Both the position numbers and the translations under genes were made by a program. A stretch of 39,419 nucleotides of DNA. Source: JAHBNG01 sp039028975 (lineage in GTDB: Bacteria > Chloroflexota > Anaerolineae > Caldilineales > Caldilineaceae). This document shows, piece by piece, positions 24,482 to 33,106 of this stretch; positions within the stretch are counted from its first letter, which is position 1, and the number at the start of each line of letters is the position of its first letter. The stretch is from the NCBI GenBank assembly GCA_039028975.1, contig JBCCHB010000151.1, positions 1-39,419 of the forward strand, in the 5' to 3' direction. The notes under the pieces were generated by a model, which was given only the letters and a program-made list of their open reading frames with translations, did not search any database and had not been told where the DNA came from.

Positions 24482-24545
24482 TAGCCCGTCCATTTGGGGG
24501 GATCCCTAGGATGCCCAATCGCTTCTGTCCTGCAAGGACGGGCTA
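24482..24545. repeat. Short inverted-repeat element (tagcccgtcc ... ggacgggcta)
   Basis: tagcccgtcc (24482-24491) is the exact reverse complement of ggacgggcta (24536-24545). The interior holds a further gtcc-tgcaa-ggac stem at 24527-24539 and a gggatccc palindrome. It lies between the toxin-like pair and the monooxygenase and looks like an interspersed REP/MITE-type element. One copy is present in this window. Confidence 0.5.
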
Positions 24546-24618
24546 CAATTTATGGATTTTGACCTGGCAGCTGGTATAAGCACATGAGCAAAACGCTCTA
24601 ATAGAGGACTTAAAAATT

Positions 24619-26394
24619 ATGACAATTCGAATCGAAACCGATGTACTCATCGTAGGCTCTGGTCCGGCTGGCGGCTCCATGGCCTTGGCCCTGGCTACCT
24701 ATGGTATTGATCACGTGGTGATCACTCGTTTTGGGCGGCTGGTGCGCACGCCCCGCGCCCACATTACCAACCAGCGGGCCATGGAGATTCTACGCGACCT
24801 GGGTGTGGAAGATCAGGTGATTGACGACGCCACGCCCAAGGAGTGGATGGGTAACAATGTCTTCTGTGAGACGCTGGCAGGCGACGAACTGGGACGCATC
24901 TACTCATGGCAAATGCACCCTCAGAGTGAGGCAGAGGCCAAAATGGCTAGCCCTACCCGCATCAACGACACGCCCCAGAATTACATGGAGCCGATCCTGA
25001 TCTACAACGCTACCCAGCGCGGTTCGATGATTCGGTACAACACCGAATACCTGAACCACGAGCAAGACAATGATGGCGTGACTGTCATCGTCAAAGATCA
25101 CCTAACTGATGAAACCTACGAGATTCGCTGCAAATATCTCTATGGCGCAGACGGTGGCAACTCGAAAGTTGCAGAAAATTGCGGCTTTGAGTTTGGCGGC
25201 GAAATGGGCGTCGGCGGCTCCATGAACATCGTCTTCGATGCGGACCTCTCCAAGTACGTGTCCCACCGACCTAGTGTACTCTACTGGGTCATGCAGCCGG
25301 GTGCAGACATCGGCGGCATTGGCATGGGGCTGGTGCGCATGATCCGGCCGTGGCACAAGTGGCTCATCGTCTGGGGGTACGATATCAACCAAGGCGCGCC
25401 TGAAATTACCGATGAGTATGCCATCGGCGTGGCCCGTGAGCTGATTGGCGACCCTGATATCGAGATTAAGATTGATTCGTACTCTACCTGGACCGTCAAC
25501 AACTCATACGGCTTACAGAACACAGACCGCCGCGTCTTCTGCGGTGGCGACGCCATGCACCGTCATCCGCCTTCCAACGGACTTGGCTCCAACACCTCCA
25601 TGCAGGATTCGTACAACCTGGCGTGGAAGCTGGCTATGGTCTTGCGCAGTCAAGCTAGTGAAGCGCTGCTGGAGACGTACAACACAGAACGGATTCCCAT
25701 TGCAAAGCAAATCGTGACCCGCGCCAATCAGTCCATTGAGGAGTTCGGTCCCATCTTCGACGCCATCGGCTTCCTCACCACCGAAGATCCTGACGAGAAA
25801 AAGGCAAACATGGCCAAACGCAAGGAGAACACGCCCGAAGCCGCCAAACAGCGGGAGGCGCTACGCCAGGCCATTCTCTTCAAGAAGTATGAGTTCAACG
25901 CCCACGGCGTGGACATGAACCACTTCTACGAATCGGACGCGGTTGTCTCTGACGGCACACCTAAACCAATCCCGGATCGAGACCCCGAACTCCATTATTT
26001 CCGCACGACCTACCCTGGCACCAAAGTGCCCCATAACTGGTTCCGCCGCGGACCCTATGGCGGCACCGAAATCCTGGCAACGCTCGATCTCTGCTGTCAG
26101 GGTCGGTTCACGTTGCTAACCGGCATTGGCGGCGAAGGTTGGGTGGAAGCAGCAGAAGCCTACTCTGCGGCGACGGGCGTTCCCATCGAAACCGTGGTTG
26201 TTGGTCCCAGCCGCGACGTTGAAGATATCTACCAGGAGTGGGCCGACATTCGAGAAGTGGATGAAGATGGTTGTCTGCTGGTACGGCCGGATGGATATAT
26301 TGGGTGGCGGAGTCAGAGCGCGTCGGGGAATGCGGGTGAGCAAATTTCCAGCGCCATGAACCAGATTTTGGATCGCGATCTCAAAGGTAGTTAA
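24619..26394 (+). CDS. FAD-dependent aromatic monooxygenase, TfdB/2,4-dichlorophenol 6-monooxygenase-like
   Basis: This 591-residue class A flavoprotein monooxygenase has the FAD-binding GSGPAG at 13-18, the DG motif YGADGGNS at about 175-182, and the second FAD motif VFCGGDAMHRHPPSNGLGSN (GD motif). A C-terminal thioredoxin-like domain carries LDLCCQGRFTLLTGIGGEGW and ends near GCLLVRPDGYIGWR. This domain set and the HRHPPxNGLGSNTSxQD and TxAQR-type landmarks match chlorophenol hydroxylases such as TfdB, and also related resorcinol hydroxylases. The reaction is NAD(P)H-dependent ortho-hydroxylation of a phenol to a catechol or hydroxyquinol. GAGGA at 24604-24608 precedes the ATG. It would feed the intradiol dioxygenase at 10651. 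True substrate, halogenated or not, is unknown. Confidence 0.9.
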   Translation: MTIRIETDVLIVGSGPAGGSMALALATYGIDHVVITRFGRLVRTPRAHITNQRAMEILRDLGVEDQVIDDATPKEWMGNNVFCETLAGDELGRIYSWQMHPQSEAEAKMASPTRINDTPQNYMEPILIYNATQRGSMIRYNTEYLNHEQDNDGVTVIVKDHLTDETYEIRCKYLYGADGGNSKVAENCGFEFGGEMGVGGSMNIVFDADLSKYVSHRPSVLYWVMQPGADIGGIGMGLVRMIRPWHKWLIVWGYDINQGAPEITDEYAIGVARELIGDPDIEIKIDSYSTWTVNNSYGLQNTDRRVFCGGDAMHRHPPSNGLGSNTSMQDSYNLAWKLAMVLRSQASEALLETYNTERIPIAKQIVTRANQSIEEFGPIFDAIGFLTTEDPDEKKANMAKRKENTPEAAKQREALRQAILFKKYEFNAHGVDMNHFYESDAVVSDGTPKPIPDRDPELHYFRTTYPGTKVPHNWFRRGPYGGTEILATLDLCCQGRFTLLTGIGGEGWVEAAEAYSAATGVPIETVVVGPSRDVEDIYQEWADIREVDEDGCLLVRPDGYIGWRSQSASGNAGEQISSAMNQILDRDLKGS

Positions 26395-26409
26395 TTGAGA
26401 GTATACTTA

Positions 26410-27225
26410 ATGGAACATTTAGACCTTTACCATCAGATTGTTGATGAGAATAACCATGACCAATTGCATTCCATTCTGGATAAGCACTTGTCTGCAATAG
26501 GATACGAGTTGGTTCAATTTGACGTTCTCGTGGAGGGCAGCCTACCCTACCTCTATTGCCAAATAAGAACAGACGAAATATTTAGCGCGCAGATGATAGG
26601 ATTGTTTGCCGAAATAGATCCCATTATTCCAGACTATCCAAAACCGTACTATTACCTGCCCATAGTCGTCTATTGCGAAGATTATGATGAGCGCATAAAA
26701 AGTTTTATTGACAATAAGATCTCGCTAGAGCACGAGTTACAACACGTCAAGGACATGCTTGCCTTAATCCAGCAGGATCCTGACTATCCTGAAAGATCTT
26801 ACAGATACGGGATGAACAGTGTAATCGAAGTTGAAGATTTGCCCATAAGTATTGATTTGGAAATTGGTAAACTCCTCTACATTGAACCCACTGCAATGAA
26901 GATGGATTTTGAAAAAGGAGAGAAGTCGATATTGTATCCTTTTGATGAAAAGGGAAAAAGTGCAGTTCGCTACGATTGTGACAGTGTTGAGGAATACGTT
27001 GGGCTAAACATTCATAGTTATCTTACAGGCATAAAAGAGCACTATAACGCCAAATTTGAGAACGATGAAATAATCTCACAGATAATCGATCAGGAAATCG
27101 ACAAGGCTCTTACGTATCATGGTAAAGATCTCTTTGGTCAAAATCCTGTTGAGGAATTGAATCAATTGCACAAACGATATGCCCCTAAGTTCTTTCTGGC
27201 AATGTTACAAAGACAGTTTGTCTAG
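26410..27225 (+). CDS. Uncharacterised protein with an HEXXH motif
   Basis: This 271-residue protein belongs to no family I recognise. It has no signal peptide or membrane helix and is rich in Asp, Glu and Tyr, with lower GC than the neighbouring monooxygenase. A perfect zincin-type motif HELQH occupies residues 108-112 inside a helix-like segment (ISLEHELQHVKDML), and could be a zinc site. A downstream Glu or His as third ligand cannot be assigned by eye. ATG 26410 is preferred over TTG 26395, because TGAGAG just upstream fits a ribosome binding site. The gene follows the monooxygenase by 15 bp and ends before a strong terminator. The different base use suggests recent acquisition. Confidence 0.6.
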   Translation: MEHLDLYHQIVDENNHDQLHSILDKHLSAIGYELVQFDVLVEGSLPYLYCQIRTDEIFSAQMIGLFAEIDPIIPDYPKPYYYLPIVVYCEDYDERIKSFIDNKISLEHELQHVKDMLALIQQDPDYPERSYRYGMNSVIEVEDLPISIDLEIGKLLYIEPTAMKMDFEKGEKSILYPFDEKGKSAVRYDCDSVEEYVGLNIHSYLTGIKEHYNAKFENDEIISQIIDQEIDKALTYHGKDLFGQNPVEELNQLHKRYAPKFFLAMLQRQFV

Positions 27226-27353
27226 ATTTTTGGGCAACGGCATTTCTGATTTTCAATTCACAGTATATTCGCTATGTTGACGGTAAAAGTCTGGCGAGGA
27301 ACGGAGCATTTATTTTGGTCTAGTAGTCTAGGAAAGTATAAAATTTGGACCTT

Positions 27354-27414
27354 GGGCGTCTCGCCCACGCGCTGGACGAGATGTCCTGACTTCAGGTGGG
27401 CGAAGCCCTTTTTT
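27354..27414 (+). terminator. Rho-independent terminator after the HEXXH gene
   Basis: The 5' arm (gggcgtctcgcccac, 27354-27368) pairs with gtgggcgaagccc (27396-27408) apart from a small bulge. It is followed at once by six T (27409-27414). An inner ggac-gagat-gtcc stem sits in the loop. This isolates the sulfatase gene from upstream transcription. Confidence 0.75.
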
Positions 27415-27465
27415 AAAATAGCCTAATCAAACCTGATAAGTATTCTCCCTGCTCAAGAATCGGGT

Positions 27466-27495
27466 AGGAGGATAACCTCTATGGTGACAATATGA
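27466..27495 (+). promoter_or_regulatory. AGGAGG and four-codon leader frame overlapping the sulfatase start
   Basis: A perfect AGGAGG (27466-27471) lies nine bases before ATG 27481, which opens a four-codon frame (Met-Val-Thr-Ile). Its TGA (27493-27495) overlaps the sulfatase ATG (27492-27494). The sulfatase ATG itself has no close Shine-Dalgarno, and no in-frame alternative start exists in the preceding 18 bases. Translation is therefore probably coupled through the leader. Confidence 0.6.
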
Positions 27496-29105
27496 CAAAC
27501 CAACCCAACTTCCTCGTTATCATGACGGACCAACATTGCTACCATCAGCTAGCCTGTCATGGCAACTCTGTCGTCAAAACACCCAACATTGATCGACTTT
27601 TCGCCGAAGGAACCAGCATCAACGGCATGTACACGGCAACGCCCATGTGCATGCCCAATCGGCAAGCTTTTTTGACCATGCGCATGAATTCGGTCAATGG
27701 GAGCCACAGCAACGGGGTGGCCCTTGATGTAGATAGCAACACCTTCCCCGAATTGCTACGGGCGGCGGGCTATCGGACGGCGCTGATTGGCAAGTCCCAT
27801 CTGCAAAACACCACCGAGGTTCCTGCTCCCCAACAGGCGGAACAAGTCCCAGAGGGTAAAGTTGCGCCACCGGAAGGGCTGGCAGCGACGCAAAAGTCGG
27901 CCGAAGAATACGGCTCGCCCGCCTATCTGCAAGAGCACCCTTCCAACTGGAATGATCCCAACTTTGAACCAGCCACCCCTTACTACGGTTTCGATGACGT
28001 GATTTTTGCCTCTGCCCATGCCGAGGTGGCAGGGTTCCATCACAAGCGTTATCTTGACAATATCGCTCCGACGCTTGCTGAGCAGGTTGGGCGCAAGCAC
28101 TCACCCAACGTGTCCGAGTACAATCCGCAGACGTATGCCTCGGCACTTGCCCCTGAGCACTATCCAACGCGTTTTGTGGGCGATTCCACCGTCAACTGGC
28201 TAAACCAACATGCCACTGTTCGGCCTGACAATCCATTTTTTGTTTGGTGCTCATTCCCCGATCCGCATCACCCCTGGACGCCGCCTCAGAAATATTACGA
28301 GATGTACGATCCCGATGATATAGTCCTGCCCGATTCGTTCTACGAGTCGCCCCGCACCCAAACGCCGCTGCTCAATGCGGTAAATGAAAGTGAGATACAC
28401 GGTAAACGTCGACCTCGCGCACCCTTCATGGCCCAAGAAGAGGAAGCGCGACAAATCATAGCAACCACATACGGCATGATCACCTTCATTGATGAGCTTG
28501 TGGGCGAAATCTTGCAAGCGCTTGAGGAGAATGGCTACGCCGATAATACCGTTGTCATCTTTACCAGCGATCATGGCGACTATATGGGGCAACATGGCCT
28601 CTTCCTCAAGGGACCGGCCCACTACCAATCGCTAATCAAAGTCCCGTTCATCTGGCGCGATCCTGATTCACGTTTCAATTGCGGTCCAGTGGAAGGGCTA
28701 GCCAGCTATGTGGACATCGGCCGCACAATTCTTGACCGAGCTAACCTCTGGCCATACCACGGTGCCCAGGGACACAGCTTGCTCCCTCTGCTTGCTGGTG
28801 GAGTTGATATACACCGTCAGGCCCATCGTACGCGAGTGCTGATTGAAACGGTCGTCTTTTCACCCCAGTTCGAGCTGCCAATTTGGGCCAAAGTGCGGAC
28901 TTTGGTTACCGAACGCTATCGGTTGACCATCTATACCCATCTTGGCGAAGGGGAACTCTATGATTTGGATTCTGATCCAGAGGAAATTGTGAATTTGTGG
29001 GATTCGGACGACTACGCGACCATCAAAACAGATCTCCTTTTCCAGCTAGTCCAAGAGATGGCGGACCTATCCGACACATCCCGGCTTCCCCTTTCCTTAG
29101 CTTGA
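27492..29105 (+). CDS. Sulfatase (cysteine-type, alkaline-phosphatase fold)
   Basis: The 537-residue protein begins with the sulfatase N-terminal strand (NFLVIMTDQH, metal ligand Asp13). The active-site Cys53 lies in CMPNR, the CxPxR motif whose Cys is oxidised to formylglycine by a maturase encoded elsewhere. The second metal region FTSDHGDYMGQHGLFLKG is intact, as is the usual C-terminal ELYDLDSDPEEIVNLWD. No signal peptide is present, so a cytoplasmic protein is predicted, unlike most carbohydrate sulfatases. Phosphonate monoester hydrolase activity is an alternative in this fold. It may remove sulfate from an aromatic or glycan before further catabolism. A four-codon leader frame precedes it. 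Confidence 0.92.
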   Translation: MTNQPNFLVIMTDQHCYHQLACHGNSVVKTPNIDRLFAEGTSINGMYTATPMCMPNRQAFLTMRMNSVNGSHSNGVALDVDSNTFPELLRAAGYRTALIGKSHLQNTTEVPAPQQAEQVPEGKVAPPEGLAATQKSAEEYGSPAYLQEHPSNWNDPNFEPATPYYGFDDVIFASAHAEVAGFHHKRYLDNIAPTLAEQVGRKHSPNVSEYNPQTYASALAPEHYPTRFVGDSTVNWLNQHATVRPDNPFFVWCSFPDPHHPWTPPQKYYEMYDPDDIVLPDSFYESPRTQTPLLNAVNESEIHGKRRPRAPFMAQEEEARQIIATTYGMITFIDELVGEILQALEENGYADNTVVIFTSDHGDYMGQHGLFLKGPAHYQSLIKVPFIWRDPDSRFNCGPVEGLASYVDIGRTILDRANLWPYHGAQGHSLLPLLAGGVDIHRQAHRTRVLIETVVFSPQFELPIWAKVRTLVTERYRLTIYTHLGEGELYDLDSDPEEIVNLWDSDDYATIKTDLLFQLVQEMADLSDTSRLPLSLA

Positions 29106-29140
29106 TGGCTGTAGAGCAGACCGCAGTATAGCGAGGATGT

Positions 29141-29148
29141 GCTATAAT
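29141..29148 (+). promoter_or_regulatory. Extended -10 promoter element upstream of the GST gene
   Basis: TGCTATAAT contains a perfect TATAAT (29143-29148) with the TGn extension, but no good -35 seventeen bases upstream. It lies 160 bp before the GST start and 36 bp after the sulfatase stop, so the GST gene may have its own transcript with a long leader. Confidence 0.4.
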
Positions 29149-29307
29149 TCAACAAATATGGCTACCTGCTGGTGGTATCACAACGTGAGCAAACATTTAA
29201 CTTTATAAACCACGCCAAGTATCATTTCAATGCAGAAGAATGTTCTCTTCATGAAATGGGCGTTTCGCCATCCATGTCAGAGTCAAGTAAACAAAGTGAG
29301 ATAACTT

Positions 29308-30156
29308 ATGCCACTCATCGAAACGAAAAATGTAGAAGTACAGCAGTTTACGGGGCTACATCTCTACCACGCTGGCTTCTCTAGCTGTGCCCAACGAGTC
29401 CGAATTACACTGGCCGAAAAAAATCTAGAGTGGACCAGCCATGTGGTTGATCTGGCCAAAAAAGAGCATGCAACCGAGGAGTACCAGTCCATCAACCCCA
29501 TGGGGCTAGTGCCTACCTTTGTCGACAATGGTCAGGTGATTATCGAATCCGTAGACATCATTGACTACATTGAAGAAAAGTTTGGGGGAATGACGTTAAT
29601 GCCTGCAAGCGACGCAGGGAAAGCAGAAGTACGCCGTTGGACAGCCAAGGCCGATCATGCCCAACACGGGTTGAAGTTGCTCACTCACGAATTTCTTTTT
29701 AAGGGGGGGCGCCGCATGACCCCAGAGCAGCTTGATACATTTTTGAGCAATCATCACAATGAAGAATTGGGTGCATTCATGCGTAAATTCTCTTCTGAAG
29801 AAGGGTTTTCCAAAGTAGAGCTCGACGAAGCTGTGCAGGGGCATTATGACCTCTTCCAAGAGTTAGATCGTGCGCTCGATGGATCCGATTGGTTGGTGGA
29901 GAACACCTTCTCCTTGGCGGATATTGCATGGACGCCTAACGTACATCGCTTGGATATTTTGGGGTATCCAATCGGATTACATCCTAACCTGAACGCGTGG
30001 TATCAACGGATCCAGGAGCGGCCGAGCTACATTAGTGCATTGAAGCAGCAAGAGCCGAGCAAATTACTTGAACACTTCCGGAACTATACTGAAAAACGAC
30101 AAGCCGAGAAGACAGATGTGCGTCAATTTGGACCTTTAGGAGTGAGAATTAAATAA
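29308..30156 (+). CDS. Glutathione S-transferase-like protein
   Basis: This 282-residue protein has the GST layout. An N-terminal thioredoxin-like domain carries the catalytic-loop candidate FSSCAQRVRITLAEK and the conserved cis-proline segment GLVPTF, followed by the glutathione-binding ES motif (VIIESVDIIDYIEEKF). An all-helical C-terminal domain carries the N-cap/helix-6 motif FSLADIAWTPNVHRL. The long C-terminal tail (about 255-282) is extra compared with typical 210-230-residue GSTs. Near the TfdB-like monooxygenase it might be a reductive dehalogenase or ether-cleaving enzyme, but the sequence cannot distinguish this from general detoxification. Start ATG 29308; the frame at 29172 is an out-of-frame overlap. 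Confidence 0.88.
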   Translation: MPLIETKNVEVQQFTGLHLYHAGFSSCAQRVRITLAEKNLEWTSHVVDLAKKEHATEEYQSINPMGLVPTFVDNGQVIIESVDIIDYIEEKFGGMTLMPASDAGKAEVRRWTAKADHAQHGLKLLTHEFLFKGGRRMTPEQLDTFLSNHHNEELGAFMRKFSSEEGFSKVELDEAVQGHYDLFQELDRALDGSDWLVENTFSLADIAWTPNVHRLDILGYPIGLHPNLNAWYQRIQERPSYISALKQQEPSKLLEHFRNYTEKRQAEKTDVRQFGPLGVRIK

Positions 30157-30261
30157 CTTGGTCATTTGGCGGAGCTACACCCGGGTGGATGCATAAGTTG
30201 TTTGGGATTCATTGATATAGGCTAGTAGAACGATTGGGTAGACATGAGGAGGGTCGCGATC

Positions 30262-32052
30262 ATGAAATACTATCTTACAACTGTAGTTGCCCTACTATTG
30301 TTAGGAGCCATTCTCTTTTTGGCAGGATGCCAACCTTTACCCAACTCTTCCAATGCTGAAGTACAAGTTGAATCGGCAATAGCGTCGCTCGAGCGCAACG
30401 CGCTGCGAGAATTCTATATCGATAGCACAAGCGGCGACGATCAAAACAGCGGTACCAGTGAAGACGCCCCATGGAAAAGCCTTGACAAAGTCTCCAGCAT
30501 CATTTTTCTTCCAGGAGATCACATTAACTTCAAGCGCTGTAGCAGTTTTGCTGGCGGCGTCACCATCAATGGCGACGGCACGGCTGAGCATCCCATTGTC
30601 ATTGGCGCGTATGGAAGCGGTGAGGCCCCTCGCTTTACTAATGCCGATCGGAACAAGAATAATGGGAACGCCATGCGAATTCAAGGTGACCATCACATTG
30701 TGGAAAACCTCTATTTTCATCATACGGCAGCTGCTCGGCCTGGCGCATCCTTCTTAGAGGTTTGGGAGAGTGGGGCGCTCCACGTCGCTCTTGGATTCGA
30801 TCACGTCATTATACGCAACAACGAATTCGCCTACAACGCCAAAGCCATCCACTCGTATAGTGAGCATAGTCTTATAACCCACAACTTCATCCACGACACC
30901 AATGAGCTAGATTACAAAGGGTTTCTCTCCCAGCCTTATTGGGGTCCAATTGGCATTCACTTGGGCATCGGCAATCAAGAAATCTCGTACAACATCATCG
31001 AAAATATGTACGTGGAAGGAGGTGAATGGGGTGGCGACGGCGGCGCTATCGAGATCGACGACGGTCGCAATCACAAAGACAACATCCACATTCATCACAA
31101 CCAAACGCTCCACAATATGGGCTTTCTGGAGATCAGCTGGGCCCACGATATGGGTAGAATGCCGGCAAGCAACATGGTGATTGAGTACAATGTGAGTCGT
31201 GATTATCAGGATTTTGTCCTCTGGTGGGCTGACAACTCAGAGAGCCGCATCAGTAACAATACGATTATCCGTACTGATGCACTGGCTGGCATGGCATTCG
31301 ACACTGTATTTTTTCTAGAAGGAAAGGATATTGCCATTCACGAAAATATCGTCGTGACTCGCGATGACATGTGGGCCCCTGTCTTTGAAGGAGAGGATAA
31401 AGACTCGTCAGTGCACACCAACAATCTTTACTGGGATATGGATGATGGCATCGTGCTGCTTGGTATGGCACCGGGAACTGGTGAGTTTACGGCAGATCCA
31501 CAATTTATCGACTTTGACGACGGGGATTACAGACTAAAGCCAGGCAGTCCGGCTGTAGGCTTTGGCGCCTTGAGCGATGGACCAATCGCAGATGTTGAAT
31601 CGCTGATTGCTAACGGCCTGCTTAACGCCAACTTTGAGCTTGAAGTGGATGATGACAAACCCCGGAACGCAACCCTGGCAACAGCATCGGAAACGAGTGA
31701 CTGGATTAAGTTGGAAGATACAGATCCACGTTTGGGCATCAATGGTGGAGATACATGGTATGCACCGCAGAACTCTGACGGGACGACGCGTACCATGTGG
31801 GAGCAAGGAGATTCCCTCACTGTACTCTTTGAAGGGAGCCAAATACGCTTTTACGGCTTGAAATCAGATTACATGGTGACCGCCAATATCTGGATAGATG
31901 GCAAGTTGGTTGCCGCAAATGTATCTTGCCGCGGCAACGATCATTTCCAGGCGCTTTTATGGGAGTCGGATGTTTTAGAGCACGGGACTCATCAAGCGGA
32001 AATTGTCTCCAATGGGGATACGGTTGAGGTGGATTTCATCGAATATAGATGA
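30262..32052 (+). CDS. Lipoprotein with right-handed parallel beta-helix domain
   Basis: This 596-residue exported lipoprotein has a hydrophobic signal (LTTVVALLLLGAILF) and lipobox LAGC with the modified Cys23. The central part, about 50-430, is a run of parallel beta-helix coils with recurring VIIRNNEFAYN, LITHNFIHDT, EISYNIIENM and RISNNTIIR elements. It has the start signature FYIDSTSGDDQNSGTSEDAPWKS (key residues: DSTSGDDxNxGT and PW) found in polysaccharide-lyase-like proteins. The C-terminal 120 residues look like a separate beta-sandwich, carbohydrate-binding-like domain (DSLTVLFEGSQIRFYG). ATG 30262 is chosen because AGGAGG lies nine bases before it; an upstream in-frame ATG (30244) would contain that site. 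Probably degrades or binds an extracellular polysaccharide. Confidence 0.85.
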   Translation: MKYYLTTVVALLLLGAILFLAGCQPLPNSSNAEVQVESAIASLERNALREFYIDSTSGDDQNSGTSEDAPWKSLDKVSSIIFLPGDHINFKRCSSFAGGVTINGDGTAEHPIVIGAYGSGEAPRFTNADRNKNNGNAMRIQGDHHIVENLYFHHTAAARPGASFLEVWESGALHVALGFDHVIIRNNEFAYNAKAIHSYSEHSLITHNFIHDTNELDYKGFLSQPYWGPIGIHLGIGNQEISYNIIENMYVEGGEWGGDGGAIEIDDGRNHKDNIHIHHNQTLHNMGFLEISWAHDMGRMPASNMVIEYNVSRDYQDFVLWWADNSESRISNNTIIRTDALAGMAFDTVFFLEGKDIAIHENIVVTRDDMWAPVFEGEDKDSSVHTNNLYWDMDDGIVLLGMAPGTGEFTADPQFIDFDDGDYRLKPGSPAVGFGALSDGPIADVESLIANGLLNANFELEVDDDKPRNATLATASETSDWIKLEDTDPRLGINGGDTWYAPQNSDGTTRTMWEQGDSLTVLFEGSQIRFYGLKSDYMVTANIWIDGKLVAANVSCRGNDHFQALLWESDVLEHGTHQAEIVSNGDTVEVDFIEYR

Positions 32053-32077
32053 TCACGAGACAACCCTGTCGAATGAA

Positions 32078-32218
32078 ATGAACTATCGTTCCCTCATTGA
32101 ACCTTTATATTACCAAGTATATGGAGCGGGCAAGTATGATGTACTTGATAAAATATTGCATCCAGATTTTGTGAACCACCTGCCTGCGGGCAAGAAATGC
32201 ATCTTGAACACCATATGA
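32078..32218 (+). pseudogene. SnoaL-like (ester cyclase) N-terminal fragment
   Basis: The 46-residue frame MNYRSLIEPLYYQVYGAGKY then DVLDKILHPDFVNHLPAG follows the first helix and strand of SnoaL-like polyketide-cyclase/NTF2-fold proteins (xxDxLDxLLxPDFVNH pattern). It then changes abruptly and stops. Family members have 120-150 residues, so only the front third remains. The 3' end overlaps the start of the next methyltransferase, whose insertion or an adjacent deletion probably truncated it. Confidence 0.55.
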
Positions 32219-32958
32219 AGCTCGATAAGCACTACACCGATCCACGATTAGTTGCCCTCTACGATCGTGATAATCCGCGCGGTATTGATACCGATTTCTA
32301 TATCCAATTAGCGTCCGAATTGAATGCTCAACAGATTCTTGATCTAGGCTGTGGAACGGGTACATTGACCTGTGAACTTGCCATTGCAGATCGCCATATC
32401 ATCGGCATTGATCCATCTGCAGCCATGCTGGCTGTCGCACGGGAAAAGCCAGGGGCTGAACGGGTGGAATGGATAAAAGGCGATTCGAGCCAATTAGGAG
32501 GGCATGGGGTCGATTTAGCTATTATGACCGGTAATGTAGCCCAGGTCTTTCTTGATGATATCGAGTGGACGACAACACTGAACGCACTTCACGCGGCCAT
32601 TCACCCTGGAGGTTACTTGGCCTTTGAAAGCCGTAACCCTGTGGTGCGTGCTTGGGAATCTTGGGGGCGTGATGATACTTATGAGGAGATCGATACACCG
32701 TTTGGACCGATGACCTGTTGGATGGACGTATTGAATACCGACAACGGCATTGTAGAATTCGTGGGCTACAACGTCTTTGAGTTGACGGGCGATGAAGTCG
32801 CGGTGAGTAGTCGACTTTGCTTTCGCAGTGAGGCAGAGCTTGCAACTTCGTTAACGAATAGCGGATTCAGGATCAAAGCACTTCATGGCAACTGGAACAA
32901 AAGACCGTTTGAATCTCAAACGAGCCAGTTGATGATATTTGTTGCGCAGCGAGTATAG
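32215..32958 (+). CDS. Class I SAM-dependent methyltransferase
   Basis: This 247-residue protein has the SAM-binding motif I at residues 41-49 (ILDLGCGTG), the acidic end of strand two in IIGIDPSAAML, and a motif II/III region with HPGGYLAFESRNP. These are typical of the Methyltransf_25/11 group. Small-molecule methylation is most likely. The ATG at 32215 is preferred over 32197, which lies in the preceding gene fragment. The closest relatives I recall are stand-alone methyltransferases beginning in the same style (LDKHYTDPRLVALYD). Confidence 0.88.
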   Translation: MKLDKHYTDPRLVALYDRDNPRGIDTDFYIQLASELNAQQILDLGCGTGTLTCELAIADRHIIGIDPSAAMLAVAREKPGAERVEWIKGDSSQLGGHGVDLAIMTGNVAQVFLDDIEWTTTLNALHAAIHPGGYLAFESRNPVVRAWESWGRDDTYEEIDTPFGPMTCWMDVLNTDNGIVEFVGYNVFELTGDEVAVSSRLCFRSEAELATSLTNSGFRIKALHGNWNKRPFESQTSQLMIFVAQRV

Positions 32959-33019
32959 CGCGAATACCTTTGTTTCAATCATCCTCTGTTTTCGCGTCAC
33001 CGTCACACAGCACGCCACT

Positions 33020-33106
33020 TTTCAAGAGAGCGCACCATACCTTGCAATGATGGCCTATCTGCATCAAGTCGTCGGTGGGCAAGGGCGCATTGAGCGCGAA
33101 TATGAA
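33020..33106 (+). pseudogene. Fragment of a PD-(D/E)XK/AAA-ATPase family gene
   Basis: The frame FQESAPYLAMMAYLHQVVGG then QGRIEREYE closely follows a segment I know from Chloroflexi ATP-binding proteins with a C-terminal PD-(D/E)XK nuclease region (FQEAAPHLxLMAFLQRVVNGGGRIEREYxxGR). Only about 29 residues remain, with unrelated sequence on both sides, and the Nudix ATG (33102) starts at its end. It is interpreted as the debris of an older gene. The family identification is from memory. Confidence 0.45.
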
